A stretch of DNA of 34,388 nucleotides from Pelargonium nanum (GCA_036897485.1 JAYMTF010000526.1:1-34388); one strand, 5' to 3'. Positions 1-10,674 are shown, counted from the stretch's first letter. Notes: generated by a model from the sequence alone, not told the origin. Program-made: numbers and translations.

Positions 1-6
<6 letters not shown>

Positions 7-35
<29 letters not shown>
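7..35. repeat. (AG)n microsatellite
   Basis: An uninterrupted run of about 14 AG dinucleotides follows a short AT run at the window start. It is a simple sequence repeat and likely to vary in length between individuals. Confidence 0.95.
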
Positions 36-37
<2 letters not shown>

Positions 38-208
38 CATTGGTGCATGTAGCTGCCTTACATGTGAAATGCATGTTAGGCAAGTGGCAGACTGTGATTG
101 GTGGAAAGTGGACCACATCTTGTGCTTTTGGACAACTTTTGTTTTCAAGGGTGGGGTAGTGGGTCTCATTTAGTGTTAGCTATGATGGACGACTAGGATT
201 CAATTCCA

Positions 209-235
209 GTCGTACATGTATTTCACATGTACGAC
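209..235. repeat. Perfect 11-bp inverted repeat (hairpin)
   Basis: The arm GTCGTACATGT (209-219) is followed by a 5-base loop and by its exact reverse complement ACATGTACGAC (225-235). It could form a short hairpin or bind a dimeric protein. It lies in the probable intron or flank upstream of the GAT1-like exon. No function is claimed. Confidence 0.7.
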
Positions 236-416
236 GGCTACATACATGAATCATTTCCCTATACATATAAACTATATTGGTCATGTCAGTCTGATTTTTA
301 CATCATTGTATACCAACTATATTATGATTCCAAGTTTTTCTGACTCAAATCCGTAGTTTCAACGCCTCCGAAACCGCTTTGACCTAATTTGGCTTTGCCT
401 AAATTTTGTACCACAG

Positions 417-795
417 GTCTATTTGCAGCCCACAAATGAGGTGCTTGAGAGAAAGCTAGCAGATGCAAAAAGTGGAGTTCTCACTGAGAAATGTGATCCC
501 CAGGTTGATTTCAAGGTCACTCTCAGTTGTTGCAGCCACAACTATTGCAGCTATGCTTCCATTTTTTGGGGACATCAATGCCCTCATTGGAGCCTTTGGT
601 TTCATGCCTCTTGACTTCATTTTGCCTGTGGTTTTCTTCAATTTGACCTTTAAGCCCTCCAAGAAAAGCCCCATTTTCTGGCTCAACACCACCATTGCTG
701 TAGTTTTCTCAGCCTTGGCTGTCATTGCTGCCATTGCAGCTGTCAGGCAAATTAGCCTCGATGCCAACGCTTATCGGCTTTTCGCTAATGTATGA
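417..795 (+). pseudogene. GAT1: GAT1-like GABA/amino-acid transporter, last exon, with a one-base frame break
   Basis: This is the C-terminal part of an AAAP-family amino-acid transporter, most like plant GABA transporter 1, a plasma-membrane proton-coupled importer. An acceptor (ACCACAG) precedes 417. The first frame gives VYLQPTNEVLERKLADAKS. The family sequence then continues in another frame from 475 (EFSLRNVIPRL, then AAMLPFFGDINALIGAFGF, and the LDANAYRLFANV end) to the TGA at 793-795. Two to three hydrophobic membrane segments are visible. The two halves join if one G of the GG at 474-475 is extra, so the exon as written has a +1 frameshift. No upstream exon is visible in 1-416, so the gene is partial here. 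It may be a decayed copy, or a sound gene with a one-base assembly error. Confidence 0.75.
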
Positions 796-1471
796 TCGGT
801 AGCAGCAACAACAATCAAGTCATTTCTCGAACTGTGTACGAGGTGAGTGACTGATCGTGTGTTCATGATTCAGTACGTGTATGTTGTAAAGTGAAAGTAT
901 ATTTTAAGGTAGTTGTGACGAATGGGCTCGAAATACGAAGATTGTCATTTCACAGAGAAAACGAACGTCATTGCAAATTTTCCGGGATGAGAAAAAAAGG
1001 AGAGTGATGTGAAATGATTCTTTTAGAATTCATTATGTATCATATTCTTTGGTACACATTGTCAATTTGATTAATAAAAGGAGGACCCATTCTGCCTAAA
1101 GCTACTTAAAATGACCATTTTGAAACAAAAATTGATTCTAAAAGAAAGAGACTACGTTAGAACAAAAATAAAATTATAAACCAAATTGACACGAAATGTG
1201 TACTAAGACGACTAAATTTAACACATAATAAATACTAAGAGACCATTTTAAAACACAATTCACGAAAAAAATGATATAAATGAAAGAGTTCATGTCAATC
1301 CGACACGAGCACAACAAAAACACTGGGTTTTATAAGTACGGACAATTACAACTCAAATTGCTCCTAGAGAAATGTTTTGGAGTAACATTATTTGTATAGG
1401 TGGTTGTATTATTATACCATGAAAACAAATTATGAATTGGTTATAGAAAATGTGAAACCATATCTGAATAT
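796..1471. other. Intergenic spacer between convergent genes
   Basis: This stretch holds the 3' flank of the GAT1-like exon (+) and of the AHL gene (-). A possible polyadenylation signal AATAAA for the plus-strand gene lies at 1073-1078, about 280 bases after the stop. No coding signal or repeat is recognised. Confidence 0.5.
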
Positions 1472-3765
1472 TCAAGCTTCAGGTCCAGCTGTTAAGGTCT
1501 TTCCTTCATTTTCTGGTGCAGAAGATTCACCATATCCAAGCTTCTTCCCCGGTTTCTTTCCAAATATTTGGCGAAAACTTCCCATCATCAGCTGTAAAAA
1601 AAATGACGACGCGTAAATAATTGAGTCTATTGGGCGGTCCAATACGTTTTATTGGCCCAGTTCGCTCCAAATTGATACATACAAGTTGTAATAAGAGAAA
1701 ATGTCTAACCTGAACTGAACCCGATGCAATCAGGGGACCGCAAACCCTACCACCAACAATTTCTCCATCAGGCCTAGTGAGGGCTACACTCAACGACCCG
1801 TGCATGCGATAGATGCCGCGCAATTCACTAAATGTATATGACCCGCTGATAGACTGTATTTCACAAATTTCCTAAAATGAAAGGAAAATGAATTCAAGCG
1901 GGAAAAAAATGCACACATGAAAATGTGTGTGTATTATTGAGATAGTGGTAGACGAATATCATACTTTGTTTCTCAGGATGCCAATTGAGGAATCGGGTTG
2001 GGCCAAAAAAGAGCTGGAAACTGAGCCAACGGCAGATATCACGCAAAGAGATCTTGGGCCTATTTCTTGAGAGAACATTGATATCCTTGTCGCGATATCC
2101 TAAAAGTTATGCATTATAACTTATAAATTTTACAGTAAAATGTGTGGACTATCATATTTTATAACTAATCTCTATTTGTTTCTTAAACAATGGAGTGAAC
2201 TAAATTGCATTTTTACACTCATATAAAGATTGTGACACTGAAATTTGTTTTTTTTTTTTATTACTTCTTCTATTCTCATGTATGCTATTGTTGTATGCAA
2301 GTTGCTTATGTTAGAGACAGAAATTAAGAACATGAGAAATATGAAATAATCTCAAAATGAATATAAGAGAGTTTTTTCAATAAATATCTAGCAATACCTC
2401 CCCAGATTGTACAGTCAATAAATGAGGAACAAAATCTTCCCCAGTTGATGAGTCATCATCAGTAATTGAGCCTACAGAAAAAAAAAACAGTTATATATGA
2501 GAAATTGGCAAATCTAGAGCTTGAAATAAAGATGACAATTCCGATTAGATTATAATTGATAAAGAGTAATATGAATACGATCTAAAATAAATTACTCTGG
2601 TTTAAAAGTATGACCGAAAATAAACATGTGCAAGATATGCAGCTACTCATGTCCCTTGAGAAAGACCCAAATTTTTAGTAGGGAATCGACTAAAGAAACG
2701 AAAAATAAAAATATGGCATTTTTTTTTAATTTTAGAACACATTTTTTCGACTATTTAGTCTCACAAAGAAAGTCAACTTTGAATTGTAACTTTTGGGGAT
2801 TTTCTTTGATAAGCGAAGAAATAAATTCAGAGTTCAAAAAACAGAATCACCAATGAACATGTTGTCATCTAAAATCATAAATTGGAGCCAACAAAAATTA
2901 CCGCTGATCGTAAAGTTCAATCCCGAAATGAAAGCATGAATTTTTTGTTTTAACACAAGTTATTTAAGACTATGTTGCTTATAAAATTTAAAAGAAATAT
3001 TGAAAGATTCGAGTTGAAATTTTAATAGTAATTTAAAATTATAATCCATTTCAATCTAAATTTAAATTATAAAAAATAATAACAGATTGAATTCAAATAA
3101 AATAAAAACATTTTACATTCTTCGTCATGTAATAATTTTTTTTAGCTCAAAAGAAAACGATTTTAAAATTTAAATCATTCTCTGAAAGAGGTATAATTCC
3201 TGATGGAATCCGATGGCTAATCCAACTACTAATGCCTGACATAGAACTCGAGAACCGAGTAAGAGCCCGAACAATCCAATTCGCAGACTAACTAACAATT
3301 TTATCATGTAATCCTTCGTCATGTAATAATTGATATAGAAAAATCACAATTTAATAAATGAAAATTTTGTGATTGAAAAAGCTATAAACACTCACCAACT
3401 ATGGGCTGCTTTGCCTTGTTGACAGAGCCTTTGGGCCTCCCTCGGCCCCTTTTCTCCACCGGCGTCAAAAACCCCGGCGGTGGAGCCACCACCATAGCCA
3501 CCGATTCCGGCGGCGGAGCCACCACCAGAGCCACCGATCCCGTCGGCGACTCCGGATCATTAACCACCTTCTTCGGCCTTCCCCGCCTCCTCGGAGCCAC
3601 CACCAATTCCATACCCACTGCCGGCGCCGGCGACGGGCCATCACTGCTTCCAGACACCGCTTCCGAGCCATTTCCGGCGACTTTCGGCTGCTCTTCCACC
3701 TCGGTCTTCGCCGGAGTTTTCTCCGGTGCATCAGAAACCGGCGATGAGCTGCTCTTCTCTTCCAT
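1472..3765 (-). CDS. AHL: AT-hook motif nuclear-localized (AHL) protein, PPC/DUF296 domain
   Basis: A five-exon model on the minus strand: 3396-3765, 2398-2471, 1965-2099, 1710-1871 and 1472-1591. These give 861 nt and 286 aa. All junctions are GT-AG and keep frame. AHL proteins bind AT-rich DNA through AT-hooks and assemble through the PPC domain to adjust transcription in the nucleus. Exon 1 encodes a low-complexity Pro/Val/Ala-rich region with two AT-hooks, RRRGRPKK and KRGRGRPKGSVNK. The PPC domain follows: FVPHLLTVQSGEDIATRI (exons 2-3), GPRSLCVISAVGSVS (exon 3), the ISGSY core and DGEIVGGRVCGPLIASG (exon 4), and QLMMGSFR (exons 4-5). The basic tail ends at a TGA at 1472-1474. The ATG at 3765 was chosen because MEEKSSSS looks like a normal start; an in-frame ATG at 3801 would add 12 residues. 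The intron-containing structure fits the intron-bearing clade of AHL genes. The core GRFEIL motif of the PPC domain is poorly conserved. Confidence 0.9.
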
Positions 3766-3958
3766 TTCTGTCGCCGGAAAAAAGTTATATAAAAAAAACA
3801 CAATTCCTGAAACAAATCAAACAGAATCAATGAGTACAGAACAGAATCGGAATTGGGTTTTTTAAATCACGAAGAAAAGTTTCGAACTTTACAGTAAAAT
3901 CAACTAATGTTTCTTGTACGGACAGAGCATGGACATGGAAGCTCTGTTTTGGTCTTCA

Positions 3959-3966
3959 TTTATATA
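3959..3966 (-). promoter_or_regulatory. Putative TATA box of the AHL gene
   Basis: TATATAAA on the minus strand lies about 195 bases before the AHL start codon. That would place transcription start near 3930 and leave a leader of about 165 bases. It was assigned on motif and position only. Confidence 0.45.
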
Positions 3967-4106
3967 CGAGGAAGCAATTTTTCTCATTCCGATTTTACCC
4001 TTTTTGCATTTACAAAATTTGACCAATGGGGTTATTTAAATTTTGAAATTAAAAAACATTAATTAATTTTATTTTATTGAGTGGTAAAAAAATATCATAA
4101 AAGCTA

Positions 4107-4357
4107 CTCCCTCCGTCCCAAAATGAGTGTCTTGTTTCCATTTTTTGCAAAAATTAAGGATTACCAAATAATTTAATGTGTTTCTAATATCACCCTCACT
4201 TTCCCCTTACACCCCATGTGCAACCCATGTGCACTTCGTAAGTGATAAGGGTAACATGGGAAAAACAATAATATAATAACTTAAAAATAGAAACAAGACA
4301 CTCATTTTGGGACAAAAAATTTAGACAAACAGGACACTCATTTTGGGACGGAGGAAG
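4107..4357. mobile_element. Stowaway-like MITE, complete
   Basis: A 251-bp element with terminal inverted repeats. The left end begins CTCCCTCCGTCCCAAAATGA. The right end, read on the other strand, begins CTTCCTCCGTCCCAAAATGA. It is flanked by TA on both sides (4105-4106 and 4358-4359). The CTCCCTCCGTCCC end and TA target site are the hallmark of Stowaway (Tc1/mariner-type) non-autonomous elements. It carries no ORF. It lies upstream of the AHL gene, in the intergenic region. Confidence 0.92.
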
Positions 4358-4359
4358 TA

Positions 4360-6124
4360 TATGTTTTTGGGAATAAGTAGTAAAATTTTATCCGATTGAT
4401 ACAACAAATTTTTTTTTTAATTATTAATTGAGGGATTTCATGCCAATTATATTGAATTAAATCTATAATTAATTAGTGTTTTTAGAAGAAATTTTAGGTC
4501 GTAAAAGCTATAACTTTGGGTTTTCACTAATGCCATTTTATAAAAATTATTTACGAATATGTTCAGTATGATTTTTGTCATAACCATGAGATATTTATAA
4601 TGGAACGCGGTTTTAAATTTTCAATAAAATAAAATAAATTATTAGTTGACCTATTGAATTTGTAAGTTATTTTATTTTTTAACCATTAATATGTTATTAA
4701 TGAGAAACCATAAATAAGATGCTATAAAAAAACCATCAATAAGAAAATTCAAAATAGGTTTAAAAAATCAAAATAAATATATTTAATTTGGAAATTGATG
4801 TTTTTTTCCTCTTTTTATTTATATTCAAACTTTCCTTTTCTTTTACTTTTGAATTTAGAGAAAAGTTTAGAGATTGATTTGTCACCGAATAAAATGCCCG
4901 TTATCTTTATTTAATTGAATGTTATATATGGTATATATAAATTTTGAATTAAAAGAAAAAACACATAAACATGTGTTTTTACGAGCATATACATGTATGT
5001 AAGTTTACAATTTTATCTTCTTTCTCTTTTCATTGTGTCCCATTTCTACTCACTTAATGTTTAAAATTTCACTGATAATTGTCTGCAAATGAGTTTACAC
5101 GAAGAGTGTAAACCAGTAAAATTTTGTTTATGTTGAACCCACCAATCAAACACCTTATACCCACTCTTAATGAGTTTTAAGGTCAACTTGATTTCTATCA
5201 ACATTTACTAATTTTAATTAGATTTGACTTAGTCACGCCATATTTCAAATTGTTCTAAATTTATCTCGATTCACCCGTTGTTGAGTTAGTAACTGAATCG
5301 CTTCCTTTTTCGGGATTCTCAATAGAACTGGCCAGTCCACGTGATTTCCACGACCATAAACAACAGTTACACTATGCCTTTCACAATTTTGCTCATATAG
5401 TAACGTAGTATAAGAGATAGTTCTACATCTTTCTCGTACCTCTTCCCAACTCGGTGAAATGTAAAGACAAATAAAGCTGACAAGTAACCCAACGGGTATT
5501 CACCGATCCACTTCAACAGTATACGAAACAGTCCGACAAGGTCTAACAAATATGCGGGTGTTTGTTGGCCGAGATTGAGCAAAATTTGCCTCATTCTGAC
5601 CTAGCAAGACATCATTGTCCCAAAGTGAATACACCAAGTCCGGACCAACAAAAAGTAGTATGTTATGTAGGAGTGTGCACCGGTTCAAACTCATATTGAG
5701 AGAATTTTAAAACAAATTATATCGTAAATACAACGAAACAAGCCAGGACCAGACCGATTAGACCGAAAGTTTGTAGAATTGAAGTGATATTAATGACAAA
5801 TGATATATAATTAAAATAATCTTAATAATTGATTTTGTACGAAGAAAAAGAATGATTTGATCCACACCCAATTTGGACCCAACCCAAATGGGACCGAACC
5901 AAATATATTTTCAAAGAACCAGACTGAATTGAGACCAAATAGATTTCGATCCGATTGAGATCCCGAGGAAAATATTATATATATATAATACCACCAAACA
6001 CGTGGATTAACTAGCATAAAGTTTATCTAATTAAACTTGAAATTTTGAGTTCAAGTCTCAAAAACTTCAACTGCGTTAAAATTTGGCAAGGAGAGTTTTG
6101 CCGCGTAAAAAAAACATATGAATC
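4360..6124. other. Gene-poor AT-rich intergenic region
   Basis: No protein-coding family is recognised. The part at about 5730-5990 has the GGTCCGATT/ACCGAACC-rich composition seen in degenerate plant repeats. Short ORFs here (for example 5367-5594 minus) show no recognisable domain. Confidence 0.4.
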
Positions 6125-7289
6125 TCACATGTTCGTATTTTTCTGGCGCTTTCCCTTGCGCCCAATTTTGCTAGGGCGATTATCCAAATATCTTGGGCTA
6201 TTATTCAAATATCCAAACATCTTTCGCATATCCTTTCTCCGTTCAGCAATTAGGTTATTCCAATGCGTCGAGGCCTCTTCCGGTGTACGAAAAGTCCAAA
6301 TGTGTGGTTGTGCTTTCTCGCGAGTTTCTTGAATTTCCTGCACTCATAGAATTCAAATCGTTAATGTCATGATGTCAATTGGAGCTGCCAACTCGTGTGT
6401 GCATGTCGTGTTCTTGTTAGATTGAAGGCTATGTGTTGCACGACCCAACACGAACAAGACACGTTTAGTGATGGTGTTGCATGCCCAAACACAGACCCAA
6501 CGCGATTATAAACACGAACACGACGCATTTAATATGGTAACTATAAATGAACCATATTGACATGAGCATGACCAACACATTATGCATGATAGAATCAACA
6601 TTTGACAAGACACAACCCAACATGTTGACACATTATTATGACTAGTATAAAATTATACTATTAATTGTGCGTGTTACAATAATACCCGTAAGTGTTCGTG
6701 TTGGACGTGTCGTGCATGTCATAACACGACTAACTAATTGTGTGTGCGTGTTTTGAAAGCCCAACACAAATACAACAACTAAACAGGTTGGGTTCTCCAA
6801 CATGATCACAAATCGTGCAATGATCCCAAACAAGCTAATTTCACGTCTAACACGACACGAATTGTCAGCTCTAGTAATTTCGCCTCAAACTAATTGAGGA
6901 ATCCGAATTGATAAGTGATGTTTTCGAGAGCTCGAACACGAAATCAACGAGAGAGATTGAATATACCTCTAGGACGGAGGAGCTTCGGATTTTGCCCATC
7001 AAACATTTGAAAAGAGAACTCCATTTCCGAGAACAACCATCCAGATATCCAGTACGATAGTAACAATTGAACTGATGAACAACAGCTGCCAAACAACAAA
7101 AAAATCAAATTCCAAACCAAACAGTCTAAAAGCAAAACAAATCGTTCTTAGAACCGAATAATTTCAAATTTTACGAGTAAAAAAAGAATTGCATACAGTA
7201 GCAAGACAAAAGTTCCTTCAAATGGCTGGTAAACGACATTACTGCTGTGGATCAGCTGAGGTTTCGATCATTATCTTCTTCTTCTTCTT
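6125..7289 (-). CDS. DUF3128 / EMI1-like small CX9C protein, copy A (start rearranged)
   Basis: The model from the usable start is 7197-7239, 6967-7085 and 6125-6337, with GT-AG junctions, giving 375 nt and 124 aa. Exon phases match copy B (8582-10674) exactly. The protein contains YYRTGYLDGCSRKW, a CX9C pair (GCSRKWSSLFKC), and REKAQPHIWTFRTPEEASTHW. The family is known from yeast EMI1 and plant DUF3128 proteins, probably mitochondrial; its biochemical role is unknown to me. The ancestral start appears to be the ATG at 7271, encoding MIETSADPQQ, aligned with the start of copy B. That frame now stops at a TAA (7239-7241) which overlaps the ATG at 7239 as TAATG. Relative to copy B one base is missing here and the first family cysteine is replaced by His. 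The C-terminus has a basic extension ending QKNTNM. A 5' UTR intron (7290-7541) is likely. The gene may be functional from the internal ATG, or decaying. Confidence 0.65.
6380..6873. mobile_element. hAT-like non-autonomous element in intron 2 of DUF3128 copy A
   Basis: The left end reads TGGAGCTGCCAACTCGTG. The right end, read on the opposite strand, reads TAGAGCTGACAATTCGTG. The two match over most of 18 bp. The interior is rich in CACGACCCAACACGAAC-type sequence and has no intact ORF. The 8 bp on either side do not form a clear target duplication, so the exact borders are approximate. The ends match those of the elements at 7866 and 23944. Confidence 0.65.
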
Positions 7290-7290
7290 C
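7275..7290. repeat. (CTT)n microsatellite in the leader of DUF3128 copy A
   Basis: About five CTT triplets (GAA on the gene strand) lie just after the 5' UTR intron acceptor and just before the upstream ATG at 7271. Confidence 0.8.
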
Positions 7291-7541
7291 TACAGAGAAA
7301 ACCAAAATGCGGTGTTAATTTTAAAATGCACAAACCGAAACATCAGTAATCAAATTTGGCTCAAGAATTTCAATTCTCAAATTTAGTTTGATCTGCCACA
7401 TCTCAGCGAAACCCGGAACGAGCCAATTTAGCCCAAATTTCTTAAATTCTTGAGAAACCAAGAAAAAACCGAGATCGAAAATCATAAAATTTCATGTATT
7501 AGAAGTTGCATCAAATTGAACCTTTAAATTCTCACACATAC

Positions 7542-7700
7542 CTCAGTAATGAACTGGACAACAATAACTGATAGAGAGCCACATGCACGGCAAATACGAA
7601 ATCGGATTTGGAGAGATTTGGTAGTAGAGAAGAAGATTCGAGAGGCGGCGGCGGCGGCGGACGGTGGTGGCAGAAGGTACTGGAGATCTGAAGTGGTGGG
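7542..7700 (-). other. Likely first, untranslated exon of DUF3128 copy A
   Basis: On the minus strand a donor GTATGTGTGAG follows 7542, and an acceptor (TCTCTGTAG) ends at 7290, which suggests a 252-base leader intron. The putative leader includes a (GGC)n tract at about 7644-7660. The upper boundary is a guess. Confidence 0.4.
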
Positions 7701-7865
7701 TTAGGTTCCTTTTCTGTTCCTTTTATGTTAATGAAGAATATAAGGTTAAGAGGTAGGGTAAAGGTTGTAATTAGTCCCCAATTTGAAATTCAAAATATAT
7801 TAAATAATTTTAAATTTTAATTTGGTCCCATGAGTTGTTGAATACAACCGTAGAGTCACGTAAGC

Positions 7866-8092
7866 TAGAGTTGACAAATCAGGTTTCGGGTTGTTGAAGT
7901 CTAATCTGAACGCGACTTAAAATCACATCGGGATTCGGACCGGATTTCAGTTTTCAGACACAAAAATGCATCGATTTGTCTGATCCAACCCCAAATTTTG
8001 CAAGAAAAACCGGAGTTGAAAGTTGGTTGGGTTCAAATCGGGCAAAATTCGTGTCGGATGCCCGTGTGCTAGAGTCCAAATTGCCAGCTCTA
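7866..8092. mobile_element. hAT-like MITE with 8-bp target site duplication
   Basis: A 227-bp element. Ends: TAGAGTTGACAAAT at the left, and TAGAGCTGGCAATTTGG at the right read on the other strand. Flanks are ACGTAAGC (7858-7865) and ACGTCAGC (8093-8100), an 8-bp duplication with one mismatch, as expected of hAT transposons. It encodes nothing recognisable. It lies between the two DUF3128 genes. Confidence 0.85.
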
Positions 8093-8581
8093 ACGTCAGC
8101 AAAATAATTATGTAATATATTTTTTGGCCGATTACGTTGTTCACGGAAGCTGAAGCTGAAAAGCAAGCTTTTCTGAAAATTGTTAAAAATCAATAATCAA
8201 AATGTGGATGAAATTCTCATTGTTCACGTTTGGATTCGAGTCTTTGTTCATGAAAATTCATTCTCATTATCGTCACCATTCCAAAACTCTGAATTCAAAT
8301 GCGGGTAGAAATAAAAACATACAACATAACTAGCAAGAAAGATTGGCATTGAACATTCATTTTTGTTGAATTCTACAATGCATTTAATTCACACAAAAAT
8401 GTGTGGATAGTGTGAATTAAGGCATAAACAAGTCCAATAAGATTTTTTATGATAAAAGTAAGAAAATTTTGGACAACACTATTCAAACAGATTTGACCTG
8501 CAATATGCCTAGTCTCAGAAGCCAGAACCAAAAGAATCAATGAGACATAATTTGCAGGAAATGGATAACATAGTATTGGAA

Positions 8582-10674
8582 CTATGCCACTGTATTATTG
8601 AGCTCTTCAGATATCTCTTTCCAAGCTTCTTCTTGATCTTGAATTAGATCTTCCCAATGAGTTGATGCCTCTTCTACGGTGCGAAAAGTCCAGATATGAC
8701 TCTTGGCTTTATCGCGAGTATCCAAAATCTCCTGCACACGGAGAGATAGGTGTGTTAATCTTGGGGTCGAGCATGTAATTGAAGTACCAAAATGCATTCA
8801 AAGACAACTTTGCACGGTAGGTTGCAGAAGTTGCAAGTAGTTACAATGACAATATTTCGGGAATCAATAATGATTAGAGTTTACAATTTGGGATCAACAT
8901 ATTTATAATCGTGTTGTGTTGGTGTTGAAAAACACAACACTTGATGTAATATGTGTCATGTTTGTGTGTGAAGAACATAGTTTATGAAGATGATATAAAA
9001 TGCAGCTCCTAGAGAGAAGTTGGCGAGTTAAATCCAGTTGAAGACCCTAGAGTACTGGGTAATCATTTGGAGCATGAAAAAGTCGATCACTTAACAAACA
9101 CTACAATCTTGTTTACAAATTGAATTGACACATTTTACAACTCAAACTTATCGCATTCTTAATTCTAAGCTCCCGTATGCAAGAGAATTAATGTGCTATC
9201 CTATTCCTAATCCAGTAATCCCATCTAATAATCAATTGATAAGGAGAGATTGATTAGAAAAAACAAGCAAACTAACCAACTTGCCAGCGGAATAGCAACA
9301 GAACACCACCAATGACAATTCAGTTCAGAAATCGAAATCATAATCAAAAGCGTAGAGAAATTGGGTTCACCGTAAATTTAGCATCTCTATAATATGTAAT
9401 CATATTCAACATTTGAAATAAAACCATTGAAGGAAACTGCATAACCAAACATTGGTTCTTAGCATTTTTCAAATAAACAAGCACGCCAACTAACCAATCT
9501 GTGGAAGTAGCAAGTAGCAACAGAATCTTAAACATAATTAAACGCATAGAGAAATTGGGTTGCGCCATGAATTCATCCTCTCTATAATGTAATCAACAGT
9601 CAAAACAAACCCATAAAAATTGCATTGATTCTTATCAGTTCAAATGAACAAGCACACACCAGCTAACCAATATGCCAAAATAGCAACACAACACCGTCTA
9701 TGACAGTCCACAAATTGGATCAAAATCCTAAGCATAGAAAATATGAATTGCACCGTGAATTTAGCCTCTCTGTAATATAACCACCATCTGAAACAAACTC
9801 AACAACAAAAAATGAAGAACATATTTTTCGAAGATAATACAATGCAGCACCTAGAGAGAAGTTTGCAAGTTCAAACCAGTGTTTAAAACAAATCCATAAT
9901 ATTTATTTATCCTCGTCGCCATTACAAATGGATAAAGAAATACTTGGCCAGTTTACCAATTTTAAAATTTAGCCTCCGTGTAATATAATCAATATTCCAA
10001 ACAAACACATAAACAAGATTGCATAACTAAAGATAGATCCTTATCCGTTAAAATAAACAAGCACGCCCACTAACCACTCTGCCAAAAGTAGCATCAGAAC
10101 ACCATCTACAACTACGGCAGTCCACAAACCGTATCAAAATCTAATGCATAGAAAATATGGGTTCATTGCACCATGAGTTTAGCCTCTCTAACATATAATC
10201 AAAATCAACAATTGCAACAAAAAATGCAGAACAAAACATTTCATTGTTCACATATCCGTAAATGGAATCCAAACAACAGAACCAAACAGACCGTAATTAT
10301 TTTCAAGTACTTGAAAATCAGAAAGAGTGTGTGTACCTGAAGCTGATCGGGCTTTTTGGTCTTGAGCACGAAACAATCAATCAAAGCATCCCATTTTGTC
10401 AGACAATTGTCCAAAAATCCAGTACGATAATACTGCTTCATCTGATAAACAGGAGCTGCGAAACACAAATTTTCACAAAACCCTAATCGAATTGGTTCTT
10501 GTAAACTAAAAATTTCACGTAATTTAACAACCAATCAGTGAATCAGAACAAAAATACAGCAAAAAATCGCTTACAGTAGCAAAAATAGAGATCGTCGAAG
10601 CATTTTACGAGCGATATGCGCTTCCGCGGATCGGCGGTGGCTTCCGTCTCCGTCGTCTTCTCCGAATACTCCAT
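8582..10674 (-). CDS. DUF3128 / EMI1-like small CX9C protein, copy B
   Basis: A three-exon gene: 10575-10674, 10337-10455 and 8582-8731, giving 369 nt and 122 aa, all GT-AG and frame-consistent. The protein starts MEYSEKTTE, then ADPRKRISLVKCFDDLYFCY, then YQMKQYYRTGFLDNC with a CX9C pair (NCLTKWDALIDC), then AKSHIWTFRTVEEASTHW, ending ELNNTVA. A second cysteine pair, spaced C-X6-C (KCFDDLYFC), precedes it. Paired cysteines of this kind occur in small proteins of the mitochondrial intermembrane space; the family (DUF3128, related to yeast EMI1) has no firmly assigned reaction. The two large aromatic motifs are shared with copy A, so the pair arose by tandem duplication. This copy appears intact. 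A site II cluster lies just upstream. Intron 2 is 1605 bp and full of tandem repeats. Confidence 0.87.
8970..10160. repeat. Degenerate direct repeats inside intron 2 of DUF3128 copy B
   Basis: A unit that begins AACAAGCA and contains the sequences CTAACCAA, GCATAGA and TAGCCTCTCT recurs near 9262, 9476, 9647 and 10056, spacings of about 214, 171 and 409. A second unit, GAAGAACATA ... CCTAGAGAGAAGTT, occurs at 8970-9045 and 9814-9883. The long gap between the last two AACAAGCA units contains the second GAAGAACATA copy. The pattern suggests repeated unequal duplications. Confidence 0.75.

Noticed and set aside
456-767. Minus-strand ORF of 103 aa over the GAT1-like exon
   Set aside because: Antisense shadow of a conserved transporter exon.
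3401-3865. Plus-strand ORF of 154 aa over the AHL first exon
   Set aside because: It is the antisense reading of the GC-rich AHL exon 1; the minus strand has AT-hooks, correct splice sites and a continuing PPC domain.
5367-5694. Minus-strand ORFs of 64-75 aa
   Set aside because: No motif, no codon-use or splice evidence; consistent with chance ORFs in repeat-derived DNA.
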